Numbered from the stretch's first letter, positions 26,892 to 36,795 are shown. The stretch: 64,000 nucleotides of DNA from Agarilytica rhodophyticola (GCF_002157225.2 NZ_CP020038.1:6282991-6346990), one strand, 5' to 3'. Numbers and translations: made by a program. The notes: a model not told the origin generated them from the sequence alone.

Positions 26892-27497
26892 CTACACCTC
26901 TGTTTCATGGATGCCTAACAGCTTAATCAATAGACTTGCTCCACTTATCACCATTCTCTTGATCAAAAGTAAAGCTTAACTAGATTTAAGCACTTTTATC
27001 AATAAAAACAAATGTTTATATGCTAACAGCTGACAGATATCTTTTGTCTTTAAGAAGTCAGAAAAGATGTACTGCACAATTTTTTTCCTTTATCAATATT
27101 ACTGATCCTTTATATTTCAATAACTTGGATTACTATGAACTGATCAAGAGAACAGGTCTACTGATCTTGGATTAATTCCATATCATCAATGGCTGCTAAG
27201 CGAATATCAACCTCCTAAAAGTTAGTGCAAGTAACTTTTAATTTATCTCACCGAAATCTTTACTCAATGACCGCAAAGGGCGAAGAGCCGTCATCAGCTC
27301 ATACTCCGCCTTACAAACCAGAAAATCTATTACACGTTATTACATCAATGATCGTTCTGGGCGACAAACTCCCATTCACTACTAGTGTAAATGAACATTT
27401 TCGTGTCGTGTATGTATTTGAATGCCACTATTAGAGCACAATAGAAAATAGCCCTGATAAAAATATTATGACTATAAACTTAGAAATGTTTTTTTAA
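26892..27497. other. upstream cassette boundary and repeat region
   Basis: On the minus strand 26927-26921 reads GTTAGGC, a perfect GTTRRRY core, in the context TTGATTAAGCTGTTAGGC. The same context with three transitions occurs at 24325-24307 (TTGATTAAACTGTTAAGT). CTAACAGCT is repeated at 26923 and 27023. Repeat copy B follows at 27143-27283. A 69-codon plus-strand frame here (27225-27434) has no supporting features. No integron integrase gene is present. Confidence 0.5.
27143..27283. repeat. imperfect direct repeat, copy B
   Basis: Second copy of the repeat at 24320-24382. Here the 49-base part (27143-27191) and the exact 17-base part (27267-27283) are separated by about 75 bases that copy A lacks. 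Confidence 0.65.
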
Positions 27498-27776
27498 ACT
27501 TTAGGTTTAATATTTCCCTTCTATGGCTTTCCACAAAATATTACCACTTGCAACCTGTTTACAGGCGGGGCGGTAGGTAAGGGCCGGGCTAATAAAGAGA
27601 GCCTTTGGGCGTATTTGAGTGTGTCCGATAACAATATGCACCTGATTATGCGGGGTAATGCTTCGGGACGGGGCTTTACCATCCCGGACTGGCTACTAGA
27701 CAATGTCAGTGAAGACCGCTACAACAATGCCGTGAATAAATTTCAGCATTACGATACGGGCACGCTGCCACAATAA
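27498..27776 (+). pseudogene. 3' fragment of an unrecognised gene
   Basis: An open frame of 92 codons without a plausible start and with coding-like composition (more G+C than its surroundings). It reads from a stop at 27495 through TGGAVGKGRANKESLWAYLS and ASGRGFTIPDWLLDNVSEDR to a TAA at 27774-27776, and is followed by a terminator. The coherent protein-like reading with no start suggests the C-terminal end of a truncated gene. It lies opposite the toxin/immunity remnants and may belong to the same degraded locus; the family is not recognised. Confidence 0.55.
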
Positions 27777-27828
27777 GCCCACACACAGCAACCGCCAAGC
27801 TTGTAAAATAACAAACCTAAACAACCAC

Positions 27829-27855
27829 CCAAGCCACATCGTGGCTTGGCTTTTT
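27829..27855 (+). terminator. rho-independent terminator
   Basis: A perfect 9-bp stem CCAAGCCAC/GTGGCTTGG with a 3-base loop is followed by CTTTTT. It terminates the plus-strand gene fragment and lies between it and the convergent immunity gene. Confidence 0.85.
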
Positions 27856-27858
27856 GTA

Positions 27859-28470
27859 TTAATTTTTTATCTGCACACCTTCATCAAATTGATTTGAATA
27901 ACCATTGCCCAAATCCGTTGTGAAAAACACACCTTTCAAGTCGGCTTCCTCAATTGCATCTTTGACAGCTTGATTACATTGTGGTGTCATATGCGCATTA
28001 AAATCTGCACGAAAAACAGTCCAGCCTTTTACTTTATTTTCATGAAAAGCTAGGCTTTCTAAATCACCCCATTGATTCTTACGGCTTAGTTTTGTATTAA
28101 GCCCTGCGACATCCTCAGCAACCCGAAGAGGCGTAAAAACATAAGCCATATCCCCATGTTCATCAATAAGAGGCAAAAACTCACCATCATTTTCAATAAG
28201 AGGCTTAAGTACGTTATATGCTCTTTGACTAAAATAAAAACGTCCTTGTTGTACCGTTATTTCGGGTCGTAATAGTCCCTTATCTTCCTTGCTGTTAGAT
28301 GTAAATGTCACACGCAAAGGTTCTTTAAAGATAGAAGCATGGCGAATAGGCGCACCGTTCATATCAATGCGATGGTCAAGTTCATTGTTTGACAGTTTAA
28401 TAATTTGCGCACTATCCCAAATCATCGAAACATAATGGCGGCGGTCAAAAACAATTGTATAGAGGTTCAT
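27859..28470 (-). CDS. Imm11-like (DUF1629) immunity protein
   Basis: 203-aa soluble protein without signal peptide. The central part matches the Imm11/DUF1629 immunity pattern: FKEPLRVTF, then ITVQQGRFYFSQRAYNVLKPLI, then GDMAYVFTPLRVAEDVAGL. Family members neutralise polymorphic-toxin nucleases and are usually encoded right behind them. Here it starts 13 bases after the end of the AHH-type toxin remnant on the same strand. The frame is intact, so the immunity gene has outlived its toxin or still protects against related toxins. Confidence 0.7.
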   Translation of the reverse strand: MNLYTIVFDRRHYVSMIWDSAQIIKLSNNELDHRIDMNGAPIRHASIFKEPLRVTFTSNSKEDKGLLRPEITVQQGRFYFSQRAYNVLKPLIENDGEFLPLIDEHGDMAYVFTPLRVAEDVAGLNTKLSRKNQWGDLESLAFHENKVKGWTVFRADFNAHMTPQCNQAVKDAIEEADLKGVFFTTDLGNGYSNQFDEGVQIKN

Positions 28471-28483
28471 AAATCAGTAATTC

Positions 28484-29057
28484 CTAACGCCCCGTTTGAG
28501 GCATGACATTAGGTGGAACACTCCCACTTTGCAAGGCAATACGAATTAAACGCAATGTATTAATAAGTGCCTCTGGTGTCTTAATATTCTGGGGGTTAAT
28601 TTTGTTATTAAGCCAAAAATAATATTCAGTATGATGAATACGGCAATGTGGTACAGCGTGGCGAAGATAGTTAGGCATATATTTACGGTCATCCCAGTCT
28701 TTAGGCAACCAGCATCCATTAAACGGATCATCAATGCGTATTCCCGCCCACGCCAATAATAACCGCAGCATCAGCATGATGACCCGATATAATAGCATGG
28801 GCATCGCATCGAGAAGAAGGACGCGGATCACCAGCACGGCGCATATAACCCGCCATGCGCTTAGATGAGTGCGTTTCAGCCTGTAGCTGTTCTTGAGTCA
28901 TATTAGATGCTTGGACGCGGTATTTGTCCAGAAAATCACCCACCTGCGCCCGTGCTCGAAAGGCCATAAAATCCGCTAATGCTGGTTTTTTAATATTTGC
29001 GAATTGAACAAGCAAGCGTTCAATATGCGTTTTAGGTGGTTTAATATCGGGAAACAT
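28484..29057 (-). pseudogene. AHH-type nuclease toxin, frameshifted
   Basis: Two overlapping frames join into one protein of about 190 aa. The upstream frame (29057-28731) starts at an ATG with AAGGA 7 bases before it and reads to SRCDAHAIISGHHADAAV, then runs into a stop. The other frame continues from about 28770 with LLLAWAGIRIDDPFNGCWLP, then PHCRIHHTEYYFWL to the stop at 28484. Together they give the His-rich AHH nuclease core (H..A..HH, then NG.WLP and a His/Tyr C-terminal segment). A one-base indel near 28755-28775 would restore the frame. The protein is short, without a large delivery domain, so it may have been a secretion-system cargo. Confidence 0.65.
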
Positions 29058-29408
29058 TCAGCGATCCTTGTATGTGGGGTAAGAATGAAGATTAATTCGA
29101 TATTTTACCAGCCGTCCTACATTTCAATGGTTAGCCATTCGCGCCAATAATGAGTATAAAACGCCATTTTTAAGCAATATATTAATTTCTTATGACGCGA
29201 GCATGATACGTTCATGCCGCGTCATATTACTCCATGAAACGCCTTTCCAGGAATGGTATGAACCGTCTGATAAGGTGCCAACTATTCTGACCCGCAACAC
29301 AAAGGTGAAAGCACGATGAATAATAATGATATCCTGCTAAATCAAGGGGCAAAAGACTGTACGTGTATGAATCGGTCACCCTAATTAAATTACACCTGTT
29401 TGCAATTA
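29058..29408. other. region with further gene remnants
   Basis: A plus-strand frame open from about 29085 ends at 29319 (TGA) with a coding-like tail (TPFQEWYEPSDKVPTILTRN). The ATG of a second 22-codon frame overlaps that stop as ATGA (29316), preceded by AAAGGTGAAAGC, and reads MNNNDILLNQGAKDCTCMNR before a stop. The ATGA overlap is typical of coupled genes, so this looks like the end of one lost gene and the start of the next. No family is recognised. Confidence 0.35.
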
Positions 29409-30938
29409 TTATTCACTGATACGAATATCATTGATTACATAAGATAGAAAATGATGCTCTTGAATTAGTGCCGATGCTTTTTTAATATCGGGAGCAAAGT
29501 ATCTGTCTTTATCATAAAAAGCTACAGCACTTCGCAATAGAGCCTTTGACTTTTCTAATGTTTTCGATGATTTTAGTGGTGCTAAAAAATCTAGACCTTG
29601 GCTAGCAGCAAGCCATTCAATCGCTAAAATACCATTAGTATTCTCTACCATATCTCGCAATCTTCGAGCCGCAAAAGTTGCCATCGATACATGATCTTCC
29701 TGATTTGCAGAGGTTGGCATACTGTCGACAGATGCAGGGTGAGCGAGGGTCTTGTTCTCACTTGCTAGAGCAGCGGAGGTAACTTGTGCAATCATAAAAC
29801 CGGAGTTTACGCCTCCGTTGTCCACTAAAAAGGGAGGTAAGTTACTTAACTCACTATCAATTAATAAAGCCATTCGACGTTCCGATATAGCGCCAATTTC
29901 AGCTATTGCTAAAGCTAAATTATCTGCTGCCATTGCAATAGGCTCGGCGTGAAAATTGCCGCCGGATAAAATATCATTATCACCAGAAAAAACTAAAGGG
30001 TTGTCTGAAACTGCATTAGCTTCAGTAACAATAATGTCTGCTGCATTGCGTATTTGCTGTAAGCATGCTCCCATTACTTGTGGTTGACATCGGAGTGAAT
30101 AAGGATCTTGCACTTTATCACAATTACGATGAGAGTCTTCGATCTCTGAATGATCTAATAAATCACGGTATGCAGCCGCCATATCAATTTGCGACTGATG
30201 CCCTCTAGCTTCATGAATGCGAGCATCAAATGGGCTGCGAGATCCTTTAGCTGCCTCTACCGTCAAAGCACCAATCACTGTAGCAGCAGCGAGTAAGTTT
30301 TCTGTTTCTAACAATCCTTGTAAAGCAAGTGCTGTTGATGCTTGAGTTCCGTTAAGTAAAGCCAATCCCTCCTTCGGTGCTAGAGTCACAGCTTCTAAGC
30401 CAGCAATTTCAAGGGCTATTTTTGCAGAGATAATTTCACCTCTATGGCTCGCCTGCCCTTCGCCTAAAAGCACGATACTCATATGAGCAAGAGGTGCGAG
30501 GTCGCCTGAAGCTCCAACTGAACCTTTAATAGGAATACAAGGATAAATTTCATGATTAAGTAAGGTAATGAGAGCTTGAATTACCGATAGCCTTATTCCA
30601 GAAAATCCTCTAGCTAAAGAATTAATTTTCAACAGCATTAATAAACGCACCGTGGCATCATCCATGTAGTCACCCATGCCAGCAGCGTGAGAAAGTACAA
30701 TACTACGCTGCAATGTTTCTAGCTCTTCGGCGGCAATTTTAGTGTTAGCCAATAAACCAAAACCGGTATTAATACCGTAAACTGTGCGACCTTCTGTAAC
30801 AATGTTTTTTACAGTATCAGCAGAAGATTCAATCGCTTCAATAGCACTATCATCAAGACACACAGATAATGCTTGCTGATTAGCTAAAGCGAGCTCTTTT
30901 AAACTCAATTTACCAGGCTTTATAACAAGTGGTTTCAT
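29409..30938 (-). CDS. hutH: histidine ammonia-lyase
   Basis: 509-aa enzyme converting L-histidine to trans-urocanate and ammonia, the first step of histidine use. The self-made MIO prosthetic group forms from the Ala-Ser-Gly in [16 protein letters not shown] (about 143-145); [10 protein letters not shown] (about 53), the QDPYSLRC-like [12 protein letters not shown] and the FHAEPIAMA stretch are also standard. It is the last gene of hutC-hutU-hutH, 24 bases after hutU. Confidence 0.97.
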   Translation of the reverse strand: MKPLVIKPGKLSLKELALANQQALSVCLDDSAIEAIESSADTVKNIVTEGRTVYGINTGFGLLANTKIAAEELETLQRSIVLSHAAGMGDYMDDATVRLLMLLKINSLARGFSGIRLSVIQALITLLNHEIYPCIPIKGSVGASGDLAPLAHMSIVLLGEGQASHRGEIISAKIALEIAGLEAVTLAPKEGLALLNGTQASTALALQGLLETENLLAAATVIGALTVEAAKGSRSPFDARIHEARGHQSQIDMAAAYRDLLDHSEIEDSHRNCDKVQDPYSLRCQPQVMGACLQQIRNAADIIVTEANAVSDNPLVFSGDNDILSGGNFHAEPIAMAADNLALAIAEIGAISERRMALLIDSELSNLPPFLVDNGGVNSGFMIAQVTSAALASENKTLAHPASVDSMPTSANQEDHVSMATFAARRLRDMVENTNGILAIEWLAASQGLDFLAPLKSSKTLEKSKALLRSAVAFYDKDRYFAPDIKKASALIQEHHFLSYVINDIRISE

Positions 30939-30962
30939 AATTTTTCGCCCTATCTCCTCGCT

Positions 30963-32648
30963 TTATTTTTCTGTTGAACGACTCAACATAGGTAGATCAA
31001 GACCGTTTTTTTGCGCACTAGCGATAGCGATGTCATAGCCGGCATCCGCATGTCGCATAACACCAGTGGCGGGATCATTCCATAGTACTCGACTTACTCG
31101 CTCGCCTGCTTTTGCAGTTCCATCACATACTATAACTACACCAGAGTGTTGACTAAACCCCATGCCAACGCCGCCACCATGGTGCAGACTTACCCAAGTA
31201 GCACCACTGGAAGTATTTAATAAAGCATTCAATAACGGCCAATCCGATACTGCATCAGATCCATCTTTCATCGCCTCGGTTTCACGATTTGGTGAAGCCA
31301 CAGAACCAGAATCTAAATGGTCTCGACCGATAACCACAGGTGCTTTTAATTCACCACTGGCCACCATGTCATTAAATGACTGACCAATACGAGCACGGTC
31401 TTCCAATCCTATCCAGCATATACGCGCTGGCAAGCCTTGAAATTGAATTCTCTCGCGAGCCATGTCAAGCCAGTTATGTAAATGTTTATTATGAGGAATT
31501 AATTCTTTTACTTTGGCATCAGTTTTATAGATATCTTGCGGATCACCAGATAAAGCGGCCCAGCGAAATGGCCCAATGCCTTGACAAAATAAAGGACGAA
31601 TATATGCAGGTACAAAACCAGGAAAGTGAAAAGCGTTTTTAACACCCTTTTCTAAGGCCATTTGCCTAATATTATTTCCATAATCAAGTACTGCAGCCCC
31701 CTTATCTTGCATAGCCAACATAGCTTGTACCTGACAAGCCATTGACTCTTTAGCACTATTAATTACATCTTGTGGATTTTGCTCACGCATTTTTTTAGCA
31801 TGTTCCAAAGTCCATTGTTGTGGCAAATAACCATTGAGAGGATCATGAGCGCTGGTTTGGTCTGTTACAACATCAGGCGTAATGCCACGCTTAACAAGTT
31901 CAATATAGATATCTGCGGCGTTAGCCAGTAAGCCAACCGTAATTGTAGTGTTATCATGTTTCGCTTGTTCAATCAGTCGCAATGCTTCATCAAGGCTAGT
32001 AGCTTTGGCATCGAGATATTTTGTTTTAATCCGAAAATCAATACGACTTTCATCAACCTCAACAGCTAACATGGAAAACCCTGCCATGCTGGCCGCCAAA
32101 GGCTGTGCTCCCCCCATTCCTCCAAGTCCTCCCGTTAAAATCCATTTACCACTGGCATCACCAGAGAAATGTTGTGTAGCAACAGCACCAAAAGTTTCAT
32201 AGGTTCCTTGCACAATACCTTGAGAACCAATATAAATCCAAGAACCAGCTGTCATCTGGCCATACATCATAAGCCCTTGCTTATCCAGCTCATTAAAGTG
32301 ATCCCAATTAGCCCAATGAGGCACTAGGTTTGAATTAGCGATTAATACTCTAGGCGCATCTTCATGAGTGGTAAAAACACCCACTGGTTTGCCGCTCTGT
32401 ATCAAAAGTGTTTCGTTATCATTTAAACGCTTTAATATATCGACAATTGCATCGAAACATGGCCAGTTACGTGCTGCACGTCCAATCCCGCCGTAAACAA
32501 CCAATGCCTCAGGATGTTCTGCTACCTCAGGGTCTAAATTATTCATCAACATACGTAGAGCAGCTTCAGTTAACCAACTCTTAGCCGATAGGTTTGTCCC
32601 CGTTGCGGCTTTGATAACACGGTTTTTGTCCATGCGTAGATTATTCAT
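30963..32648 (-). CDS. hutU: urocanate hydratase
   Basis: 561-aa NAD-dependent enzyme that hydrates urocanate to imidazolonepropionate. The length is normal and the family blocks are present: [25 protein letters not shown] at the N terminus, the Gly-rich [16 protein letters not shown] for NAD, and [18 protein letters not shown] near the C terminus. AAGG lies 6 bases before the ATG. It starts 8 bases after hutC ends and precedes hutH in the same transcript. Confidence 0.97.
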   Translation of the reverse strand: MNNLRMDKNRVIKAATGTNLSAKSWLTEAALRMLMNNLDPEVAEHPEALVVYGGIGRAARNWPCFDAIVDILKRLNDNETLLIQSGKPVGVFTTHEDAPRVLIANSNLVPHWANWDHFNELDKQGLMMYGQMTAGSWIYIGSQGIVQGTYETFGAVATQHFSGDASGKWILTGGLGGMGGAQPLAASMAGFSMLAVEVDESRIDFRIKTKYLDAKATSLDEALRLIEQAKHDNTTITVGLLANAADIYIELVKRGITPDVVTDQTSAHDPLNGYLPQQWTLEHAKKMREQNPQDVINSAKESMACQVQAMLAMQDKGAAVLDYGNNIRQMALEKGVKNAFHFPGFVPAYIRPLFCQGIGPFRWAALSGDPQDIYKTDAKVKELIPHNKHLHNWLDMARERIQFQGLPARICWIGLEDRARIGQSFNDMVASGELKAPVVIGRDHLDSGSVASPNRETEAMKDGSDAVSDWPLLNALLNTSSGATWVSLHHGGGVGMGFSQHSGVVIVCDGTAKAGERVSRVLWNDPATGVMRHADAGYDIAIASAQKNGLDLPMLSRSTEK

Positions 32649-32656
32649 ATATCACC

Positions 32657-33382
32657 TTAAAAATTTAAATGACCACCCAGACGATAACGATCACCAGGAT
32701 GATACAAATATGCAAAGTTAACGATATCTAGTTGCTTGGTCTTAGCATTTTTTTTACGACTATATGTTCGCCGTGAAACTTTCAAACAATGGGTATTTTT
32801 TTTCATTGCTAAAAGCTTGCATACTTTACTACTGCCATTGATCGCCTCTATCCAATGGTCAGCTTCACTTAAAGGAGTTACTTGTGTAAGGTAGGCGCCT
32901 GGAGTGATCTGAGAGAAATCTTGCTGCAAATAATCAGGCACTAGCTTAGCGTTGACAAAGCGTTCTTCTAATTGAATTGGCAAATTATTTTCAAAATGCA
33001 AAACCCGGCTAAACCAATACTTCTGTCCCGCATTAAGTGCCAGCAGGTGTCTCATTTTCTCGTCACTTATACGCTCTTCCAAACACAAGACTTCAGCTTT
33101 ATGAGAATGACCTCGTTCGGCAATTTCATCGGCGATATTACGTATCTCTAATAACGAGCCTGTCGGTAATTGCTCAGCTACAAAGGTACCCGCACCTTGT
33201 ATGCGTTCCAGCACACCGCTTTGAGTCAATTCACTTAACGCCCGCCTAGCAGTCATGCGGCTTACCAAAAATTGTTCAGATAATTGATTTTCCGATGGCA
33301 CTGTATCACCGGAAACCCAAGAACCTTTCTCAATTTTATCGATAATGTGTTGTTTAATAACTTCAAACCGTGGCTTTGGCAT
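32657..33382 (-). CDS. hutC: HutC-type GntR repressor
   Basis: 241-aa repressor with an N-terminal GntR winged helix (about 5-70, VPSENQLSEQFLVSRMTARRALSEL and the wing RIQGAGTFVAE) and a C-terminal UTRA ligand domain (about 90-235). In the HutC family urocanate is the inducer. It heads the minus-strand hut operon and so is autoregulated if it binds the palindrome at 33478-33491 in the divergent promoter region. Confidence 0.94.
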   Translation of the reverse strand: MPKPRFEVIKQHIIDKIEKGSWVSGDTVPSENQLSEQFLVSRMTARRALSELTQSGVLERIQGAGTFVAEQLPTGSLLEIRNIADEIAERGHSHKAEVLCLEERISDEKMRHLLALNAGQKYWFSRVLHFENNLPIQLEERFVNAKLVPDYLQQDFSQITPGAYLTQVTPLSEADHWIEAINGSSKVCKLLAMKKNTHCLKVSRRTYSRKKNAKTKQLDIVNFAYLYHPGDRYRLGGHLNF

Positions 33383-33477
33383 GTTTTATATATCATTAAA
33401 TCTATTTAGATACGCCCTTCAAGGCCTATTAGCAGACATTAAATAAGCAATAATAAGAAAAATAATAGTTGAAACAA

Positions 33478-33491
33478 GTTGTATATACAAC
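33478..33491. promoter_or_regulatory. HutC operator candidate
   Basis: The 14-base perfect palindrome GTTGTATATACAAC sits between the divergent hutC and hutI genes, close to the known HutC site form CTTGTATAGACAAG. Binding there would control both arms. Confidence 0.75.
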
Positions 33492-33555
33492 TAATATTTT
33501 CATACCTGTAAATCAATAAAGCACGTTAACTGGTTCTATATCGAGTACGACATTG

Positions 33556-34773
33556 ATGACTGTAGATGGCATTATATATAACGCGACTATCGCCACCTTT
33601 GATGAGCAAGTAAGCGCACCTTATGGAATGATTGAAAATGCGTTTTTAGCTTGGCGAGATAAGAAAATCGTTGCAGTAGGCGATAATATTGACATGCAAG
33701 CTTTTAATGCCAAATACGAGCTTGATGCTCACGGAAAATTGATCACACCAGGCTTTGTGGATTGCCATACTCACTTAGTCTACGGCGGCGATAGAGCCAA
33801 AGAATTCGAATTCAGATTACAAGGAAAGTCTTACCAGGCTATTGCCAATGAAGGTGGCGGTATTATGAGCACGGTAAACGCATCGAGAAGTACTAGTGAA
33901 GATAATTTATATAACATTGCCATATCTCGAATAAAACGTTTACAGCAAAGTGGTGTCACCAGTTTAGAAATAAAATCAGGCTATGGCTTAAATTTTGAGA
34001 GTGAGGTCAAATTACTTCGTGTTATTCAAAGAATAAAACAAGATAGTCCATTAAATATTATTGCAACATGTTTAGCCGCTCATGCTGTACCAAAAGATTT
34101 TAGCGGAACTAAAGATGATTATATTCAATGGGTATGCGAGGAATTACTACCCGAGATTAAGCAGCTCGGATTGGCAGATGCCGTCGATATTTTTTGCGAA
34201 TCCATTGCCTTTAGCCAACAACATGCACAACAATTATTCTCAGCTGCGACGAGCTTAGGATTGCCAATTAAAGGCCATGTAGAGCAACTAAGCCAGTCAC
34301 AAGGCACAGATATTGTTTGCCAGTACAATGGTTTATCTGCAGATCATTTAGAATATGCTGATGAACATCAAGTAAAGAAAATGAAGGTATCTGGAGTTAT
34401 TCCCGTACTACTACCAGGAGCATACTACTACCTGAATGAGAAACAAAAACCACCCATACAGTATATAAGAAAGTACAATTTACCGGTAGCTATTGCTACT
34501 GATTTAAACCCCGGTAGCTCACCCATATTTTCTATTCTTACAGCGGCTAATATGGCATGTGTATTATTTGGCTTAACTCCTGAAGAAGCCTTAAAGGGAA
34601 TTACGATAAATGGCGCGAAGGCGCTTAGACTAAATAGTAAAGGGGTAATTCAAAAAAATTCCGATGCCGATTTTATTTTATGGCCTATAACGAATCCCTG
34701 TGAACTAGTATATGAAACCCCTGCTGTGTTACCCAATAAGACTTGGATAGCAGGACATCAACAAGAAATTTAA
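33556..34773 (+). CDS. hutI: imidazolonepropionase
   Basis: 405-aa amidohydrolase that opens imidazolonepropionate to N-formimino-L-glutamate. Metal and substrate motifs are present: FVDCHTHLVYGGDRAKEFE (about 72), SLEIKSGYGLNFESE, LAAHAVPKDF, KGHVEQLSQSQG, ADHLEYAD and IATDLNPGSSP. The frame also opens one codon earlier at a TTG (33553); the ATG at 33556 is taken. It is the first gene of the plus-strand hut arm, 21 bases before hutG. Confidence 0.96.
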   Translation: MTVDGIIYNATIATFDEQVSAPYGMIENAFLAWRDKKIVAVGDNIDMQAFNAKYELDAHGKLITPGFVDCHTHLVYGGDRAKEFEFRLQGKSYQAIANEGGGIMSTVNASRSTSEDNLYNIAISRIKRLQQSGVTSLEIKSGYGLNFESEVKLLRVIQRIKQDSPLNIIATCLAAHAVPKDFSGTKDDYIQWVCEELLPEIKQLGLADAVDIFCESIAFSQQHAQQLFSAATSLGLPIKGHVEQLSQSQGTDIVCQYNGLSADHLEYADEHQVKKMKVSGVIPVLLPGAYYYLNEKQKPPIQYIRKYNLPVAIATDLNPGSSPIFSILTAANMACVLFGLTPEEALKGITINGAKALRLNSKGVIQKNSDADFILWPITNPCELVYETPAVLPNKTWIAGHQQEI

Positions 34774-34794
34774 GTTTAGAATGTTTCTATTAAT

Positions 34795-35766
34795 ATGTTA
34801 CAAGAAATAGATACCAATATCTGGCAAGGTAGAGTTGATCATGAAGATGGCGATAATGGACTGCGCTGGCATCAGAGACTTAGTAGAACAAAAAACCCTA
34901 TCGATTATGATAAGGCTATAGTCATACTAGGTTTTGCCTGTGATGAAGGTGTACATCGAAATCAAGGCCGTATAGGTGCCTCTCAAGGCCCTGATCACAT
35001 ACGTAGATCACTCGCTAGTTTAACGTGCACAAAGCAATTTAATTTTTTTGAATACGGCAATGTGGTTTGTGTAAACAATAAATTGGAAGATAGCCAAGAA
35101 ATTCTCGCATACCATATAAATAATATACTTGAAAGAAATGGAAGACCTATAATTTTGGGTGGTGGCCATGAGGTGGCATGGGCATCATTTTCTGGCATAC
35201 AGAAATACCTAGCCAAAAAAAATAAAAGCCCAAATATGGGAATTATCAATTTCGATGCACATTTTGACTTACGTACTCCCAACTCCACCTCTTCCTCGGG
35301 CACTCCTTTTCGTCAATGCAATGAATATTGTCAACAGCAAAACTTGCCTTTTCATTATTTTGTTGTCGGGATAAACCCCAGTAGTAATACTCATGCTTTA
35401 TTTGACTATGCAAGAAAAAATAATGTTAAATGGCTTGAGGATACTGAAGTCTACGAAGGGAATAATACAAAGATATATCAGCAACTTGACGATTATATAA
35501 AGGATTTAGATTATCTATATCTCAGCATATGTATGGATGTATTCAATAGTGGATATGCACCTGGCGTTAGTGCTCCTGCAGCATTGGGAATAGAACCTCA
35601 AATTGCTATAAAACTGATTCGCAAAATAAAATCACTTTGCGCGAAGCATGAAGTTCATTTACTGCTTAGTGATATAGCGGAAACCAACCCAAAATACGAC
35701 CGCGACGACCAAACAGCAAAACTAGCAGCACGCTTAGTATATGAGATAGTAACTAGAGACTATTAA
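34795..35766 (+). CDS. hutG: formimidoylglutamase (ureohydrolase family)
   Basis: 323-aa arginase-fold enzyme that hydrolyses N-formimino-L-glutamate to glutamate and formamide, the last step of the four-step route. Mn-binding motifs are IILGGGHE, NFDAHFDLR and the third motif at LSICMDVFNSGYAPGVSAPA. In the third motif many family members read S-x-D-x-D; here the first Asp position is Cys. It follows hutI after 21 bases and completes the pathway. Confidence 0.93.
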   Translation: MLQEIDTNIWQGRVDHEDGDNGLRWHQRLSRTKNPIDYDKAIVILGFACDEGVHRNQGRIGASQGPDHIRRSLASLTCTKQFNFFEYGNVVCVNNKLEDSQEILAYHINNILERNGRPIILGGGHEVAWASFSGIQKYLAKKNKSPNMGIINFDAHFDLRTPNSTSSSGTPFRQCNEYCQQQNLPFHYFVVGINPSSNTHALFDYARKNNVKWLEDTEVYEGNNTKIYQQLDDYIKDLDYLYLSICMDVFNSGYAPGVSAPAALGIEPQIAIKLIRKIKSLCAKHEVHLLLSDIAETNPKYDRDDQTAKLAARLVYEIVTRDY

Positions 35767-35782
35767 CTTACCTTAATAGAAT

Positions 35783-36661
35783 CTAGTTAAATAATGGTGT
35801 ATATTTTTTGGGAAGCTTATCTATTTCTTTAATTTTTATATCTTTATAAAAAATTTCAGCGGCTTCGCTTTGTAACTGTATTTTCCCTTCATCTAAAGGA
35901 ATAAACTTTTCATCTTTTTCATAGCGTGAGTTTTTTAGTACCATAACGACCTTGCTGTTAACAATATGCAAACTCTTTCCTTCGTGGCAAATCAGGTCGA
36001 GGCTCGTCCACTCCCCTTCAGGACTTTCATGATTGTCACTGCGAATTACCAACCCTTTAATTTTTTCTTTATGGCCAACAGATAAAAAAGGCTGTGTGGT
36101 ACTGGCAATAGGATTCATAATATACTCTGGTGTATAAGCTCTGACATCCATAGCAGACGTAGCTTGACTCCAATAATCCCCCATGTGACCTTCCATAATT
36201 TGGAATTCTTGACCTTGCATCCATGAGCGCCAATACTCGGCCCCGTGAGGGCCAACCGAGTGATAGAGAATACCACTATCTTTTAACAATGCCTTTCTCG
36301 GGTTCCACTTCATTTCCCCCCAACGTACCTTCATATGCAAATGGTAGTTACGGAAACTCTGTTTAGTGATTAGGGCACCATAGATTTCACCAGATATTTT
36401 CAATATAGGTTCGTTATTCGTCTTAACTACAGAAAATATTCTGTCAGCAAGAGCACTATTTTCTCCAATAGGAGAGATAGGTTTGCCATTTGAATCAATA
36501 GGCTGAGAACCATCATAACCGGGCTTAAATGAGTAGCTTAGATAGTTATCCCATTGACTTAAATTATCATCAAGTAAAGATATCCATTCTGATTTTGAAC
36601 TAGCAAAAGTAGAGGGCGTAAGAGATACAATAAAAATTAGCAAGAATATTCGCAGTAACAT
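35783..36661 (-). CDS. secreted DUF1080-family protein
   Basis: 292-aa exported protein (signal peptide about 1-21) with a single DUF1080 (3-keto-disaccharide hydrolase) jelly-roll domain: ISLLDDNLSQWDNY at the N terminus, NYHLHMKVRWGEMKW, the block SGILYHSVGPHG, QEFQIMEGHMGDYW, and IQLQSEAAEIFYKDIKIKEI at the end. Family members act on glycans, some as 3-keto-glycoside lyases or hydrolases. It lies just downstream of the GH8 enzyme on the same strand with a 134-base gap, so co-regulation is plausible but not shown. Confidence 0.85.
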   Translation of the reverse strand: MLLRIFLLIFIVSLTPSTFASSKSEWISLLDDNLSQWDNYLSYSFKPGYDGSQPIDSNGKPISPIGENSALADRIFSVVKTNNEPILKISGEIYGALITKQSFRNYHLHMKVRWGEMKWNPRKALLKDSGILYHSVGPHGAEYWRSWMQGQEFQIMEGHMGDYWSQATSAMDVRAYTPEYIMNPIASTTQPFLSVGHKEKIKGLVIRSDNHESPEGEWTSLDLICHEGKSLHIVNSKVVMVLKNSRYEKDEKFIPLDEGKIQLQSEAAEIFYKDIKIKEIDKLPKKYTPLFN

Positions 36662-36795
36662 ATTTTGGTAACCGTGGTATTTACTAATACCAAGTTGATA
36701 CCATTTTCTCTATAGATGCAAGTTTTTATTTAGAGCTTATTAAGATCTGGCCACACATACTATTACCAGATGACCAGATCAAGATATTGAAGCGC

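Noticed and set aside
27225-27434. 69-codon plus-strand frame in the cassette boundary region
   Set aside because: No ribosome binding site, low-complexity composition and it runs through repeat copy B.
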